In this document: one piece after another, positions 16,902 to 27,642 of the stretch
Layout of the letters: every line of letters starts with the position of its first letter
Position numbering within the stretch: the stretch's first letter is position 1
NCBI RefSeq assembly: GCF_003390395.1
Contig: NZ_QUOV01000001.1
Coordinates: 3,906,001 to 3,970,000, forward strand
Direction of reading: 5' to 3'
DNA from: Thalassotalea euphylliae
Lineage (GTDB): Bacteria > Pseudomonadota > Gammaproteobacteria > Enterobacterales > Alteromonadaceae
Length of the DNA: 64,000 nucleotides
Notes under the pieces: model-generated
The model's database searches: none
Seen by the model: the letters and a program-made list of their open reading frames with translations, nothing else
Told to the model about the DNA's origin: nothing
Position numbers and translations under genes: made by a program

Positions 16902-17414
16902 TTAGAATTTACTGACAATTTCTTTATCAAACCAATCTTCAAGCATTTGTTTTTCATAAGCAAACGGCTTCATACGATGACTCTGATGTTGGCTGCCAGC
17001 CAAAAAAGCTTTCCCTTTAACTTGCGCTTGCTGCTCGGCAATTATCTGGCCGCTTGCATTTTTCAATTGGTAGCTAAACGCCATATTAGGATAGTCGATA
17101 TCTTTGATAATTCGTACTTGTTGTCCTCTGACAAAGGTAATTCGCCCCGCCAAATCAACTTGGGTGACATCCATATTCAATTGATAGCCCTGCGGTAGCG
17201 ACTGAGATAGCTCATTTAAATACGCTGATATTTCTTTAAAGAAACGTTGCTGAAAATTCCGCTTAGTTTCGGTCGTTGAGCGCAAATCACGGTACTTTTC
17301 AGCGTTACTCCAATTGACCTCTACCTTATTAGGCTGCGCTGAAAAGGCCAATGATGAAAAACTTAACGTCGTACCGACTATTGCTGCAATCACAACTAAT
17401 TTTGTATGTTTCAT
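16902..17414 (-). CDS. DUF3016 family exported protein (copy 2)
   Basis: This 170-residue paralogue has a signal peptide ending near AFSA. The motifs KVEWSN-type (here VEVNWSNAEKYRDLRS), QVDLAGRITF and AYEKQMLEDWF are the same as in its neighbours. It lies 42 bases upstream of copy 1 with no terminator between, so copies 1 and 2 are probably co-transcribed. A terminator separates it from copy 3. Function is unknown. Confidence 0.85.
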   Translation of the reverse strand: MKHTKLVVIAAIVGTTLSFSSLAFSAQPNKVEVNWSNAEKYRDLRSTTETKRNFQQRFFKEISAYLNELSQSLPQGYQLNMDVTQVDLAGRITFVRGQQVRIIKDIDYPNMAFSYQLKNASGQIIAEQQAQVKGKAFLAGSQHQSHRMKPFAYEKQMLEDWFDKEIVSKF

Positions 17415-17456
17415 TCTTGTACCTACTGCTCTGTTGTACTAATTGTGACCAATAAA

Positions 17457-17479
17457 AAAGCCGCTGGTTCAGCGGCTTT
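17457..17479 (-). terminator. terminator between DUF3016 copies 3 and 2
   Basis: The stem AAAGCCGCT / AGCGGCTTT with a five-base loop is followed on the minus strand by a T-run (complement of the A-run before 17460). It lies 18 bases past the copy 3 stop. Confidence 0.85.
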
Positions 17480-17497
17480 ACAATTAATAACAAAGAT

Positions 17498-18037
17498 TTA
17501 TTCAGATTCTGAAGGCATAAAGGTTTCAGCATACCATTGGTCAATCATTTGCTTTTCATAACCTAAGGTTTTGTCTTTATAAATATTGGCTGTTGTGGCA
17601 ATAAAGTCAGGCTTTTTCAAATACGCACCACCCGCTTTAATCACCTGACCAGCGTCATCATATAGCTTGTAAGTAAACTTCATACGTGGGAAGTAAGTGC
17701 TAGAAATAAAGCGACGGCGTTGTGTTTTGCTGTCAACGTTCACATAACCAGCTAAATCTAGGTCTCTAACAACAATTTTAAGTGTTTGCGAATCAGGCAG
17801 CGATTTAGCGAGTTCACCAAAATTACGCTCTAGATCAGCAAAGGTTGTTGCTCTAAATTGTTCACGACTATTACCACCGGGGTGAATATCACGATAGTTA
17901 TCAGGCTCGCGCCATTCTACTTCTACTGATGCCGCCAATAACTGACTAGACATGGTTGAGAACAAAATTGCCATCATCATCGCGCCACGAGTACAACGCT
18001 GAAAACATGAAGTGAACACAGGGATAAATTGCATCAT
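17498..18037 (-). CDS. DUF3016 family exported protein (copy 3)
   Basis: This 179-residue paralogue has a longer signal sequence with cleavage near LAA. Conserved blocks are VEVEWREPDNYRDIHPGG, DLDLAGYVNV, YFPRMKFTYKLYDD and LGYEKQMIDQWY. It is the most N-terminally extended of the three and ends in an acidic tail. It lies 26 bases after the DUF4136 lipoprotein gene and probably shares its transcript. Function is unknown. Confidence 0.85.
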   Translation of the reverse strand: MMQFIPVFTSCFQRCTRGAMMMAILFSTMSSQLLAASVEVEWREPDNYRDIHPGGNSREQFRATTFADLERNFGELAKSLPDSQTLKIVVRDLDLAGYVNVDSKTQRRRFISSTYFPRMKFTYKLYDDAGQVIKAGGAYLKKPDFIATTANIYKDKTLGYEKQMIDQWYAETFMPSESE

Positions 18038-18063
18038 AGTAAATATAAACGACTGATAAATTG

Positions 18064-18630
18064 TTATTTCATGCTGAGAAACGATGAAAGAACTGAGTTG
18101 ACGACGGTAACGGCACGTTGCTCTCGCTGCGCAGGGCTAAAATCTTGATGAACAAAGCCTTGCACTGCACCGCGCCAGATACGCTGATTAGTAATATTAT
18201 CTTCAATATAGATAAGAAAACTGCCTTTTTCCAAACGTTCAGCACTGCTCAAACCAGGTAATACACCAAACTCTTCACTGATTTTGCTATCAGGAAGGTC
18301 TTGCTGTAATGCTAAGCCATAAACAACGGTAAACTCGGCTTGCTCACTATCACTTGGCTGATAGCCTGCGGCTATTAGCGCTTGATTAACAGCTTTACTG
18401 TAGCTCTCGTAAATGCTGGCCTGCTCTGCTTGACTAAACGAAGCATTAATAAATTTGGGCGACAACGAAAACTTAGCGCCCTTTGCATAGCTGATGGGCA
18501 TATCTCGAACTGATGAAATCGCGAGTTGAGATTGCCTAACTTGATCTTTATCTGTTAGCTGAACTGTCTGCACGCAAGCAGAAACCAGTAAAGTACAAAA
18601 AAGCATAAGTGGGTAGCACAATTTATTCAT
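18064..18630 (-). CDS. DUF4136 family lipoprotein
   Basis: This 188-residue protein has a lipoprotein signal with lipobox LVSAC (Cys19), so it is probably membrane-anchored. The mature part fits DUF4136: a central Y-x-x-A-V-N-Q-A-L-I-A-A-G-Y block, a strand with FTVVYGLALQ, and the late IWRGAVQGFV followed by a helix (VVNSVLSSFL). These proteins are of unknown envelope function. It is the first gene of the unit that continues into DUF3016 copy 3. Confidence 0.8.
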   Translation of the reverse strand: MNKLCYPLMLFCTLLVSACVQTVQLTDKDQVRQSQLAISSVRDMPISYAKGAKFSLSPKFINASFSQAEQASIYESYSKAVNQALIAAGYQPSDSEQAEFTVVYGLALQQDLPDSKISEEFGVLPGLSSAERLEKGSFLIYIEDNITNQRIWRGAVQGFVHQDFSPAQREQRAVTVVNSVLSSFLSMK

Positions 18631-19002
18631 TTAACTTCACCAACCCTTTAGATAAAGGCTATCGCACAGCAGAACAATAAAAAAGCACTATCGGCTTAGC
18701 ATTAATCACACTGGCATTTGCTGCTTAATTAATGCGCGGCATTGTACTGATAATCGTCAAGATTTTCATATTATTTTTGCAACATTATGTACGATTAATG
18801 ACTCATGCTAGCAATAAGTTAATTAGTTGGTTTTGAAACGTTAAGTTGTGATTTACGTCAAATGTCTATCGGCAAGCTCGTTGTATGCAAATAAGGACTG
18901 GAAGGCAAGCAACTGAAGTTAATGTCAGCCCGCCCAAATAAATATTAATAGCAACGAGGGCATTGGTTTGTGAGCGAAATAACAATGCCGCAATCTAAAT
19001 TC

Positions 19003-19130
19003 CAGGCAAAAAATTCAAGACAGTAAAAAAAACAGCGAAGCGAGTTTTATCAGTAACAACGCCATAATCAACATCACAGGCACAAATTCAAGGCAATAAA
19101 AAACCCGCCGAAGCGGGTTTTATCAAATAG
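19003..19130. repeat. duplicated terminator cassette downstream of groEL
   Basis: AGGCAAAAAATTCAAGACAG at 19003 and AGGCACAAATTCAAGGCAAT at 19078 start two roughly 50-base segments. Both continue into an A-run, a GCGAAGCG-type hairpin and TTTTATCA. The second copy has a perfect stem; the first is decayed. A third ATTCAAGGCAGT occurs at 19209. A local duplication seems likely. Confidence 0.6.
19100..19121 (-). terminator. terminator of the groESL operon
   Basis: The stem AAAACCCGC / GCGGGTTTT with a CGAA loop has a T-run on the minus strand. It lies about 170 bases past the groEL stop. Confidence 0.85.
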
Positions 19131-19293
19131 AGTTTTGCACATTTTGCGCAGAATAAAACGCTTTTCTAAACGTTTAACTGCGCTAATTTACGCTGAGAAA
19201 AATGGCTAATTCAAGGCAGTTCGAGCGAAGCATACGTTACTTTGTATGTGAGCGAGAACTAACGACGAAGTAGCCGCTTTAATCAAGTAAATT

Positions 19294-20961
<1,668 letters not shown>

Positions 20962-20983
20962 TTATCGTCTTATCGCCCTTGGT

Positions 20984-21055
20984 TGCTGCATGTTGTGCTA
21001 CAGCAGGTATGGCAATAGTTTATTCACCGCTAATGCTGCATGTTGTGCTACAGCA
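20984..21055. repeat. 22-bp direct repeat between groES and groEL
   Basis: The two copies occupy 20984-21005 and 21034-21055, exactly 50 bases apart. Both begin TGCTGCATGTTG and end GCTACAGCA. Each copy can fold (TGCTG/CAGCA outside, GCA/TGC inside), giving twin hairpins in the groESL mRNA. Confidence 0.85.
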
Positions 21056-21085
21056 CGCGCGGTAATAATTCGTCAACTTTGCTCG

Positions 21086-21376
21086 TTATTCTACGATGGC
21101 TAAGATGTCGCCTTCGCTAAGAATAAGTACTTCTTCACCGTCGATTTTTTCAGTTTTTACGCCGTAACCTTCGCTAAAGATAACTTGGTCGCCAACTTTA
21201 ACGTCTAAAGCACGTACTTCACCGTTTTCAAGGATGCGGCCGTTGCCAACTGCAACAACTTCACCGCGCGTAGATTTCTCAGCAGCGCTACCCGTTAATA
21301 CGATACCGCCAGCAGATTTCGACTCTACTTCTTTGCGTTTGATGATTACGCGATCGTGTAATGGACGAATGCTCAT
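21086..21376 (-). CDS. groES: co-chaperonin GroES (Hsp10)
   Basis: This 96-residue cap of the GroEL chamber begins [14 protein letters not shown]. It contains the mobile loop segment [21 protein letters not shown] and ends in EGDILAIVE, all typical. CAGGAGAG lies just before the ATG. It is the first gene of the groESL operon; groEL follows after 142 bases. Confidence 0.99.
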   Translation of the reverse strand: MSIRPLHDRVIIKRKEVESKSAGGIVLTGSAAEKSTRGEVVAVGNGRILENGEVRALDVKVGDQVIFSEGYGVKTEKIDGEEVLILSEGDILAIVE

Positions 21377-21423
21377 GAATGTTCTCTCCTGAGAATAGTG
21401 TTTATGTAAATTGTTGAAGAATT

Positions 21424-21451
21424 AAATAGGGCCGTATTTTGCCAATACAAC
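21424..21451 (-). promoter_or_regulatory. candidate sigma-32 heat-shock promoter of groESL
   Basis: Read on the minus strand, GTTGTAT (complement of 21445-21451) is separated by 13 bases from CCCTATTT (complement of 21424-21431). These resemble the sigma-32 consensus CTTGAAA and CCCCATnT at the right spacing. It lies about 50 bases upstream of the groES ATG. Confidence 0.5.
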
Positions 21452-21468
21452 CCTGATAATTAAATTTT

Positions 21469-22008
21469 TTAGTCCTTACGCTCAAACTCACCTTCAATGG
21501 TGTTACCTTGCTCAACGTTACCTGTTTTAGTTCGCGCTTTATCAAAAGGATCAGTGTGTTGTTCAAAGCCATGAGGTTGGTCTGAAGTATGATGACTTTG
21601 CTGGCGATAGGTAAAGCTCGCACCACCCATACCTTGCATGCCTTGAACGGTTTGCGTTGCTAAGTGCTGCTGCACACTAGCCACTAAACCGCTACGTACT
21701 TGTGGGATAAGCAATGATAGACCAAAAGCGTCAGTCACAAAGCCTGGAGTGACTAACAATACGCCCGCAACTAGTAGCAATAAGCCAGCAACAATTTCTT
21801 GTGATGGCTCTTCACCCACCGTCATTTTAGTTTGCAAGTTTTGAATAGTCGCGATTCCTTGCGCTTTAACATTCTTTGCCCCCAACCAGGCAGTGATAAC
21901 CACTATCGCCACTGTTGGCCATGCGCCAATCAGCGAGCCCACTTGCATTAACACCGCAATTTCAATGATGGGAACAATAACAAAAAGAATAAATAAAACT
22001 CGGAACAT
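21469..22008 (-). CDS. fxsA: FxsA family membrane protein
   Basis: FxsA is an inner-membrane protein; in E. coli its overproduction relieves exclusion of phage T7 by the F plasmid. The 179-residue protein has three to four hydrophobic segments. It carries the family block LIGAWPTVAIVVITAWLGA and the LVTPGFVTDAFGLSLLIP segment, followed by a hydrophilic, glutamine- and histidine-rich tail. It lies just upstream of groES on the same strand, a conserved neighbourhood (fxsA-groSL). Its physiological role is unknown. Confidence 0.92.
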   Translation of the reverse strand: MFRVLFILFVIVPIIEIAVLMQVGSLIGAWPTVAIVVITAWLGAKNVKAQGIATIQNLQTKMTVGEEPSQEIVAGLLLLVAGVLLVTPGFVTDAFGLSLLIPQVRSGLVASVQQHLATQTVQGMQGMGGASFTYRQQSHHTSDQPHGFEQHTDPFDKARTKTGNVEQGNTIEGEFERKD

Positions 22009-22184
22009 ATCAGCGCCTTTTAAATTAGATGAAACTTATATGAGGGTTGTCGGGTCATTTTCAACCACACGATACGCTTGCTGGCTGCATTGCTGGGTTA
22101 TTCGCGACCTAGTACGATGCATTATTGGCCTAAATATGGTAAAAATAGCCCATTATTTTTGCCTGAAAGAATCGCCACACAGCC

Positions 22185-22496
22185 ATGTTTCAAGTCGTAT
22201 TATGTAATTGCCCAAGTAGAGTGGTTGCAGAGCAAATTGCCGAGCAACTGGTAACCGAGCAGTTAGTGGCTTGTGTTAATTTGGTGCCGGGGATCACTTC
22301 TGTGTATCAATGGCAGGGCAAAATTGAAAAAGAGGATGAAGTGATGCTGCTTATCAAAACAACAGCTGAGATCTTTGACGAGTTATCGGCTCGTATCGAA
22401 GCACTCCACCCTTACGAGGTACCGGAAGTTATTGCCCTAGATATCCAGCAAGGCAATAACGCATATTTAGACTGGATTGCAGGTTCGTTAAAGTAG
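22185..22496 (+). CDS. cutA: divalent-cation tolerance protein CutA
   Basis: CutA is a small trimeric ferredoxin-like protein linked to copper tolerance in E. coli; its exact role is uncertain. The 103 residues include LVACVNLVPGITSVYQWQGK with the conserved cysteine, and HPYEVPEVIALDI, the family signature. dsbD starts four bases after the stop, the conserved cutA-dsbD pair, so they are co-transcribed. Confidence 0.96.
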   Translation: MFQVVLCNCPSRVVAEQIAEQLVTEQLVACVNLVPGITSVYQWQGKIEKEDEVMLLIKTTAEIFDELSARIEALHPYEVPEVIALDIQQGNNAYLDWIAGSLK

Positions 22497-22499
22497 TTT

Positions 22500-24335
22500 A
22501 TGAAACAGTTCGCTTTACTCTTATTGACATGGTTTGTGCTTTCACTAGCGCCAACTGATGCAAACGCACAAGACAGTATTTTTGATACCTCAGCGTCAAG
22601 CTTGTTTAGCAATGACAATGAGTTCCTAAAAGTAGATGAAGCCTTTGTTTTTGATTTTCACCAAAACAAAGACAAGTTATTAGTCAGCTTTAACGTTAAA
22701 GACGGCTACTACTTATATCGCCACCAATTTCGCTTCACTAGCGAAGGGGCAACGCTAGCGGAAGTTGAATTACCTGCTGGTAAAGAGCACGAAGACGAAT
22801 TCTTTGGCGTTCAACAAATTTTCAATAAAGATGTAGAGTTTACGCTGCCAATTATTGAAGCAGCCGACGGTTCAAGTGTCACCATTCGTTACCAAGGCTG
22901 TGCGGAAAAGGGACTTTGCTACCCACCAACCACCAAAACGGTTGATTTAAATGAAGTTAAAGCGAGTGACACGAGCAATGTTTTAGCTGCATTGAACTCG
23001 GCGCCAAGCAATGCTGAGACAACACCAAAAGCTAACAGCGAGACGACCACAGCTGGCAGCAGCGAGCAGTTTGAATTATTATCACTACTGCAAAACGAAA
23101 GCTTGCTAGTGACTTTAATCGCCTTCTTTACGGGTGGTTTACTGTTGTCATTCACCCCTTGTGTTTTCCCTATGTACCCAATTTTAACGGGTATTATTGT
23201 TGGCCAAGGCGATAACTTATCAACGAAACGCGCCTTTAGCCTATCGTTTTTCTATGTGCAAGGTATGGCGATTACCTACACGATTTTAGGTGTTGTTGTA
23301 GCCCTCGCTGGCGCCCAATTCCAAGCCATGTTCCAACACCCCGCGGTATTAATTGTCTTGAGTGTGCTATTCGTATTCTTGGCACTTTCTATGTTCGGCA
23401 TGTTTAACCTAGCGCTACCTGCAAGCTGGCAGAACAAGCTAAACGAGATGAGCAACAAGCAAGAAGGTGGCTCATACACAGGCGTAACGTCAATGGGCGC
23501 AATCTCAGGTTTAGTGGCTTCACCTTGTACCACCGCACCATTAACTGGCGCCTTAATCTATATTTCGCAAACTGGCGATATCGTCTTAGGTGCAGCAGCA
23601 CTATACGCGCTAAGTATTGGTATGGGCTTACCATTGTTAGTACTAGGTAGCTCTGGCGGTAAATTACTGCCGAAGGCCGGCGCTTGGATGAACATCATCA
23701 AGAACATCTTTGGTATTTTGCTACTAGCTGTGCCAATTTTCTTATTGGAGCGTTTCTTACCGGTAAGCATTTCTGGTGCGCTATGGTCGCTACTTATTCT
23801 AGGTGCCGCTACTTACTTCTATGTAGCGAATCAAAATACCAATAAAAACTTCTGGTATGGTGCGCGTAGCTTAGTGATTTTCCTAGCGCTATTCGTCGGT
23901 GCAAACCAGCTTTACAAGCAAGTATTCCCACAACCAGCCGCTGCTGCCAGCAGCCATGAATCTGATGTTAAACACTTTGTTCGTGTGGCAAACCTTGCAG
24001 AATTAGAAACGACGATTGCTAAGGCAAATCAGCGTGGTGAAACCGTCATGCTGGATTTGTACGCTGACTGGTGTATCGCGTGTAAAGAATTTGAAGAGTA
24101 CACATTCCCGAAACCAGAAGTACAAAAAGCACTAACAGATACTCTTCTAGTTCAAATTGATTTAACGGATACAGGCGCTGATAGCTCAGTGGAATTAATG
24201 GAACACTTTGATGTGTTCGGCCTCCCATCAATTCTGTTCTTTGATAAGCAAGGTAATGAAGTTAGCAACAAGCGTGTAACCGGTTTTATGGGCGCACCTG
24301 AATTTGCTGCTCATGTAAATTCAACATTTAATTAG
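22500..24335 (+). CDS. dsbD: thiol:disulfide interchange protein DsbD
   Basis: DsbD carries electrons from cytoplasmic thioredoxin across the inner membrane to DsbC, DsbG and CcmG. The 611-residue protein has a signal peptide (about 1-23) and an N-terminal immunoglobulin-like domain with the redox pair in YQGCAEKGLCYPP. An eight-helix membrane core follows, with its two cysteines in FTPCVFPMYP and SPCTTAPL. The C-terminal thioredoxin domain has WCIACK. All six redox cysteines are present, so it should be active. It follows cutA by four bases. Confidence 0.97.
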   Translation: MKQFALLLLTWFVLSLAPTDANAQDSIFDTSASSLFSNDNEFLKVDEAFVFDFHQNKDKLLVSFNVKDGYYLYRHQFRFTSEGATLAEVELPAGKEHEDEFFGVQQIFNKDVEFTLPIIEAADGSSVTIRYQGCAEKGLCYPPTTKTVDLNEVKASDTSNVLAALNSAPSNAETTPKANSETTTAGSSEQFELLSLLQNESLLVTLIAFFTGGLLLSFTPCVFPMYPILTGIIVGQGDNLSTKRAFSLSFFYVQGMAITYTILGVVVALAGAQFQAMFQHPAVLIVLSVLFVFLALSMFGMFNLALPASWQNKLNEMSNKQEGGSYTGVTSMGAISGLVASPCTTAPLTGALIYISQTGDIVLGAAALYALSIGMGLPLLVLGSSGGKLLPKAGAWMNIIKNIFGILLLAVPIFLLERFLPVSISGALWSLLILGAATYFYVANQNTNKNFWYGARSLVIFLALFVGANQLYKQVFPQPAAAASSHESDVKHFVRVANLAELETTIAKANQRGETVMLDLYADWCIACKEFEEYTFPKPEVQKALTDTLLVQIDLTDTGADSSVELMEHFDVFGLPSILFFDKQGNEVSNKRVTGFMGAPEFAAHVNSTFN

Positions 24336-24347
24336 TTTGAAAGTAAC

Positions 24348-24367
24348 TTAAACGATTAATCGTTTAA
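24348..24367. repeat. perfect 20-bp palindrome after dsbD
   Basis: The arms TTAAACGATT and AATCGTTTAA are exact complements with no loop. It lies 13 bases past the dsbD stop and 21 bases before the terminator. It could bind a dimeric protein or be part of the terminator structure. Confidence 0.6.
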
Positions 24368-24388
24368 AGCTTAATCATTCAAGTAATG

Positions 24389-24422
24389 AAAAACGCCGAG
24401 TTATTGCTAACTCGGCGTTTTT
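24389..24422. terminator. intrinsic terminator of cutA-dsbD
   Basis: The 15-bp stem AAAAACGCCGAGTTA / TAACTCGGCGTTTTT with a TTGC loop is followed by a T-rich run. It may also serve ung from the other side. Confidence 0.92.
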
Positions 24423-24518
24423 GTTTTGATGCAGACTAATGTCCTTAGGCTTTATTAAGCGACAGTAGCTGTCAGGCTACACCTAACAAGTTATAGCAGC
24501 CAATCTATACCTGCCACG

Positions 24519-25178
24519 CTATACCTGCCATAGAATGGGCGTTTTACCCTGATTAACTAACAATTGATTCGCTTGTGAAAAATGACGGCAACCAAAAAAA
24601 CCGCGGTGCGCTGATAGTGGCGATGGGTGTGGTGCTTTAAGCACATGGTGCTTACTACCATCAATGGTTTTGCCTTTTTTCTGGGCATGTGAGCCCCACA
24701 GCAGAAACACAATCCCTTGCCCGTGATCGCTTAACGTTTGAATTACGCGATCAGTAAATTGTTCCCAGCCTAAGTGTTTATGCGAGTGTGCTTGCCCAGC
24801 TTCCACCGTTAATACAGTGTTTAATAACAGCACACCTTGCTCTGCCCATGGTTGCAAATAGCCATGGCTAGGGATCTCGAAACCATCGATATCGGTAGCC
24901 AGCTCTTTGTACATATTCACCAACGACGGTGGCGGCTTGATCCCCGGCTTAACCGAAAAACATAGGCCATGTGCTTGATCAGGGCCGTGGTAAGGATCTT
25001 GCCCTAAGATGACCACTTTAATATCGTCAAACGCTGGAGTGCGAAAGGCGTTAAAGACTTCGTCTTTCGGTGGATAAATAGTAATGCCTTCAGCACGACG
25101 CTGTTCAACATAGGCTAGGGTTTCTTGAAAATAAGGCTGTTGCTTTTCTGCGGCGAGCAGATCAGACCAAGTTGTCAT
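24519..25178 (-). CDS. ung: uracil-DNA glycosylase
   Basis: Ung removes uracil from DNA, starting base-excision repair. The 219-residue family 1 enzyme has the water-activating motif GQDPYHGP with the catalytic Asp, the NTVLTVEAG block, and [13 protein letters not shown] with the catalytic His and minor-groove loop. It lies 21 bases after the GGDEF-EAL gene on the same strand, so it may be expressed from that unit. No signal argues for a separate promoter. Confidence 0.97.
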   Translation of the reverse strand: MTTWSDLLAAEKQQPYFQETLAYVEQRRAEGITIYPPKDEVFNAFRTPAFDDIKVVILGQDPYHGPDQAHGLCFSVKPGIKPPPSLVNMYKELATDIDGFEIPSHGYLQPWAEQGVLLLNTVLTVEAGQAHSHKHLGWEQFTDRVIQTLSDHGQGIVFLLWGSHAQKKGKTIDGSKHHVLKAPHPSPLSAHRGFFGCRHFSQANQLLVNQGKTPILWQV

Positions 25179-25199
25179 AGATGTATTCTTATTTTGAAA

Positions 25200-27641
25200 T
25201 TAATGCTGCTTTGCTTGGGTTTTCCAGTAACCATCAACTAAGCGCTCAGCCAAAAAGGATTTTAATTCAACTTCAGGCACAGGTTTGGAAAAATAGTAGC
25301 CCTGAATAATATCACAGTCGTTCATGGTTAAACTACGCAGCTGTGCACCACTTTCAACGCCCTCTGCCACAACAGTAAGGCCAAGATTTTTTACCATCGC
25401 AATGGTCGACATAATAATTTGATAATCAGAATGATTTTCTAACATGCCAAAAATAAAGCTTTTATCGATTTTAATGACATCGACAGGCATTTTTTTCAAA
25501 TAGGCAAGTGAAGAATAACCTGTACCAAAATCGTCGATAGCGAAACTGAAGCCTATTTTTTTCAGGCTGTTCATCACCCCAATCGCAGTATCAATATCAG
25601 AAACAAGTGTTTGCTCAGTCAACTCTAGTTCAAAATGCTTCGCAGATAGATTAAAGCGACGCATTAATTGGCGTAAATAATCACTCAAATGTGGGTCTAA
25701 AAACTGCATCGCAGATAAATTAATGGCAACGCGCACATCAATCAGCCCCTGCTCTATAAACTCACTGACCAGTTCAAAACAGCGGCGCATCACCCAGTAA
25801 CCCAACTCAATCATATACTCAGAGTTTTCAAGGATTGGGATAAACTCATCAGGCGGGATCATACCTCGCTCAGGATGGTGCCAGCGTAGTAGCGCTTCAA
25901 AACCAATCAGCTTCTTATCTTTCGCACTGAGTTGAGGTTGAAGGCTCAAGCTAAACTGTTGCTTCAATAAGGCTTGGCGCACTTCGCCTTCAAGTTCAAC
26001 GCGCTGTGCAACTCTCGTGAACATCTCAGGTTTGTATATATGGTATTGCGAGCCGCCACTTTTCTTCGCTTCGTACATGGCAATATCGGCAAAGCTGACT
26101 AAGTCTTCCGCTCGTATTGCTTCATTATCGCTATAAACAATACCAATACTGGTTGAAACATAGAAAACACCTGAGCCTATTTTGATTGGAAGTTTAAAGC
26201 GACCGAGTATTTCTTGTGCCACCGAAACCGCTTGGTCTACTGAGGCAATTTGCGGCAAGACAATAACAAACTCATCACCACCAAAACGGCATGCCAGATC
26301 TGCTTTGTTAATACTGGTGCGAATACGATTAGCTGCTTCTTCAAGTAAACGATCACCTTCACCATGACCATGGCTATCATTGACTTTTTTGAAATCATCT
26401 AAATCAAGGAAAAGCACACCGATACCTTCCTTGCTGCGATGTAAACTCGCCACTTGCTTATGTAGCTGAAGATTCAACATATTGCGATTAGGAAGGCCGG
26501 TAAGCAAATCATACATGGCAATATTTTCAAGCTCTTGGGTTTTTTGCTCAACTTCCATATTCAATTGCTCAAGTTCAAAACTTAAGTCTTGTGCAGCATT
26601 GGCTACAATATCTAACTCGTCCACAAACAAGCTACGTCGCTTTAACGGTACTTTCCTGAACTCATTAAACTCTCTGCGCGACAGCATTGGCAGTGCATTA
26701 GCAAGATTAATAAGACGGCGCGCAAATGGGCTTGTCACGAAGAAGACCAAGAGCGCCAACGTAATAAAGATAAATAGCTCAGTCACTAAGAAATAATTGC
26801 GATAATTCTCATTCTTTTCCTTGAAGTCACTGACATCATCTATAAGCACTAAAAAATATTCGCGTGTCGATGTGGTCGCAAGCGGCATAAAATTTAACAA
26901 ATAATGTGAATGGTTTTGACTAAGCTGAATGCCTTCATCCATCACCTGCGCGAGCGGAAGTTGCTCTGGATGCTGGGCAAACAACTTTTTAAGTTGCGCT
27001 TGATTGGAAGCAGAAATAAAAGACACTTGTTGCAAAGACAGGGTTTGGCTAGACGGCAAGCTGATCACCGCAACATTACTATTCAAACTTTGATGCAGCG
27101 AAAAGATAATGTCGATTAACGATGCCGACATTGTAACCACCGCGATTTTGCCATTTTCGTTGATCACCGGAACGCTAGTAAAAAGCTGACAATCAACTTG
27201 GCAGTCTATAGTACTAAGCGGCTCTTGCATTCGTAACACTTCATTAGCGTGTTCACGAACAAGCCTTGGCGTGCTCTCTGGTGATAACCAAAGGGTTTGT
27301 AAATTTTCGTCAATCAACCATAGATTTTCTACGTTTAAATGTAATTGTAAAGCATAGAACTGCTCAGCAACCGCATTGGTTAACGCATCAAAGTTTGGTC
27401 TTTCATTGACACCAACAATATCAGAGAAAGACTCGACCCAAATACGAAGCTGGTTATCGAGCCGTGCTTTCTCAACACTGAACTGCGCACTGCCCAAGTT
27501 CAGCTTATCGCGCTGAAACTGAGTAAATTCTTGTTCCAGCCGCCACAAAGAAAGGCTTGAAAAGCCAGCACTCACCAGCAGCAAGGTACCAACAATTAAT
27601 GCCAGTAGTTTTAATGGAACACTAATAAACGTGCGATTCAT
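25200..27641 (-). CDS. dual GGDEF-EAL cyclic di-GMP protein
   Basis: This 813-residue membrane protein has a helix at 9-30, a periplasmic sensor region of about 250 residues, a second helix at 283-303 and a HAMP-like linker, then GGDEF and EAL domains. The GGDEF motif is intact (454-458). The inhibitory RxxD site is altered to NKAD. The EAL motif FEALLRW (EAL at 582-584) and the later DDFGTGYSSL keep phosphodiesterase residues. Both activities are possible; the net direction cannot be told. It starts one base before the porin stop region, within a run of minus-strand genes including a phosphate-binding-like protein, suggesting it senses a periplasmic signal. Confidence 0.9.
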   Translation of the reverse strand: MNRTFISVPLKLLALIVGTLLLVSAGFSSLSLWRLEQEFTQFQRDKLNLGSAQFSVEKARLDNQLRIWVESFSDIVGVNERPNFDALTNAVAEQFYALQLHLNVENLWLIDENLQTLWLSPESTPRLVREHANEVLRMQEPLSTIDCQVDCQLFTSVPVINENGKIAVVTMSASLIDIIFSLHQSLNSNVAVISLPSSQTLSLQQVSFISASNQAQLKKLFAQHPEQLPLAQVMDEGIQLSQNHSHYLLNFMPLATTSTREYFLVLIDDVSDFKEKNENYRNYFLVTELFIFITLALLVFFVTSPFARRLINLANALPMLSRREFNEFRKVPLKRRSLFVDELDIVANAAQDLSFELEQLNMEVEQKTQELENIAMYDLLTGLPNRNMLNLQLHKQVASLHRSKEGIGVLFLDLDDFKKVNDSHGHGEGDRLLEEAANRIRTSINKADLACRFGGDEFVIVLPQIASVDQAVSVAQEILGRFKLPIKIGSGVFYVSTSIGIVYSDNEAIRAEDLVSFADIAMYEAKKSGGSQYHIYKPEMFTRVAQRVELEGEVRQALLKQQFSLSLQPQLSAKDKKLIGFEALLRWHHPERGMIPPDEFIPILENSEYMIELGYWVMRRCFELVSEFIEQGLIDVRVAINLSAMQFLDPHLSDYLRQLMRRFNLSAKHFELELTEQTLVSDIDTAIGVMNSLKKIGFSFAIDDFGTGYSSLAYLKKMPVDVIKIDKSFIFGMLENHSDYQIIMSTIAMVKNLGLTVVAEGVESGAQLRSLTMNDCDIIQGYYFSKPVPEVELKSFLAERLVDGYWKTQAKQH

Positions 27642-27642
27642 T

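Larger units (their letters stand above)
18631..19293. other. 663-base intergenic region with repeated hairpins
   Basis: No credible gene is seen. The left half is AT-rich and should hold the promoter of the DUF4136 unit. From 19003 on there are two related terminator-type segments (see the repeat entry), then a structured stretch at 19204-19275 bounded by GGCTA and TAGCC, with an inner CATAC/GTATG hairpin. That stretch lies between the groEL stop and its terminator. Confidence 0.6.

Noticed and set aside
18847..18862. CRP-like site TGTGA-TTTACG-TCAAA
   Set aside because: Only one half matches well, and it lies more than 200 bases from the nearest gene start.
21402..21626. 74-codon minus-strand frame near groES
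   Set aside because: It is a frame-shifted shadow of the fxsA 3' end that extends into the groES promoter.
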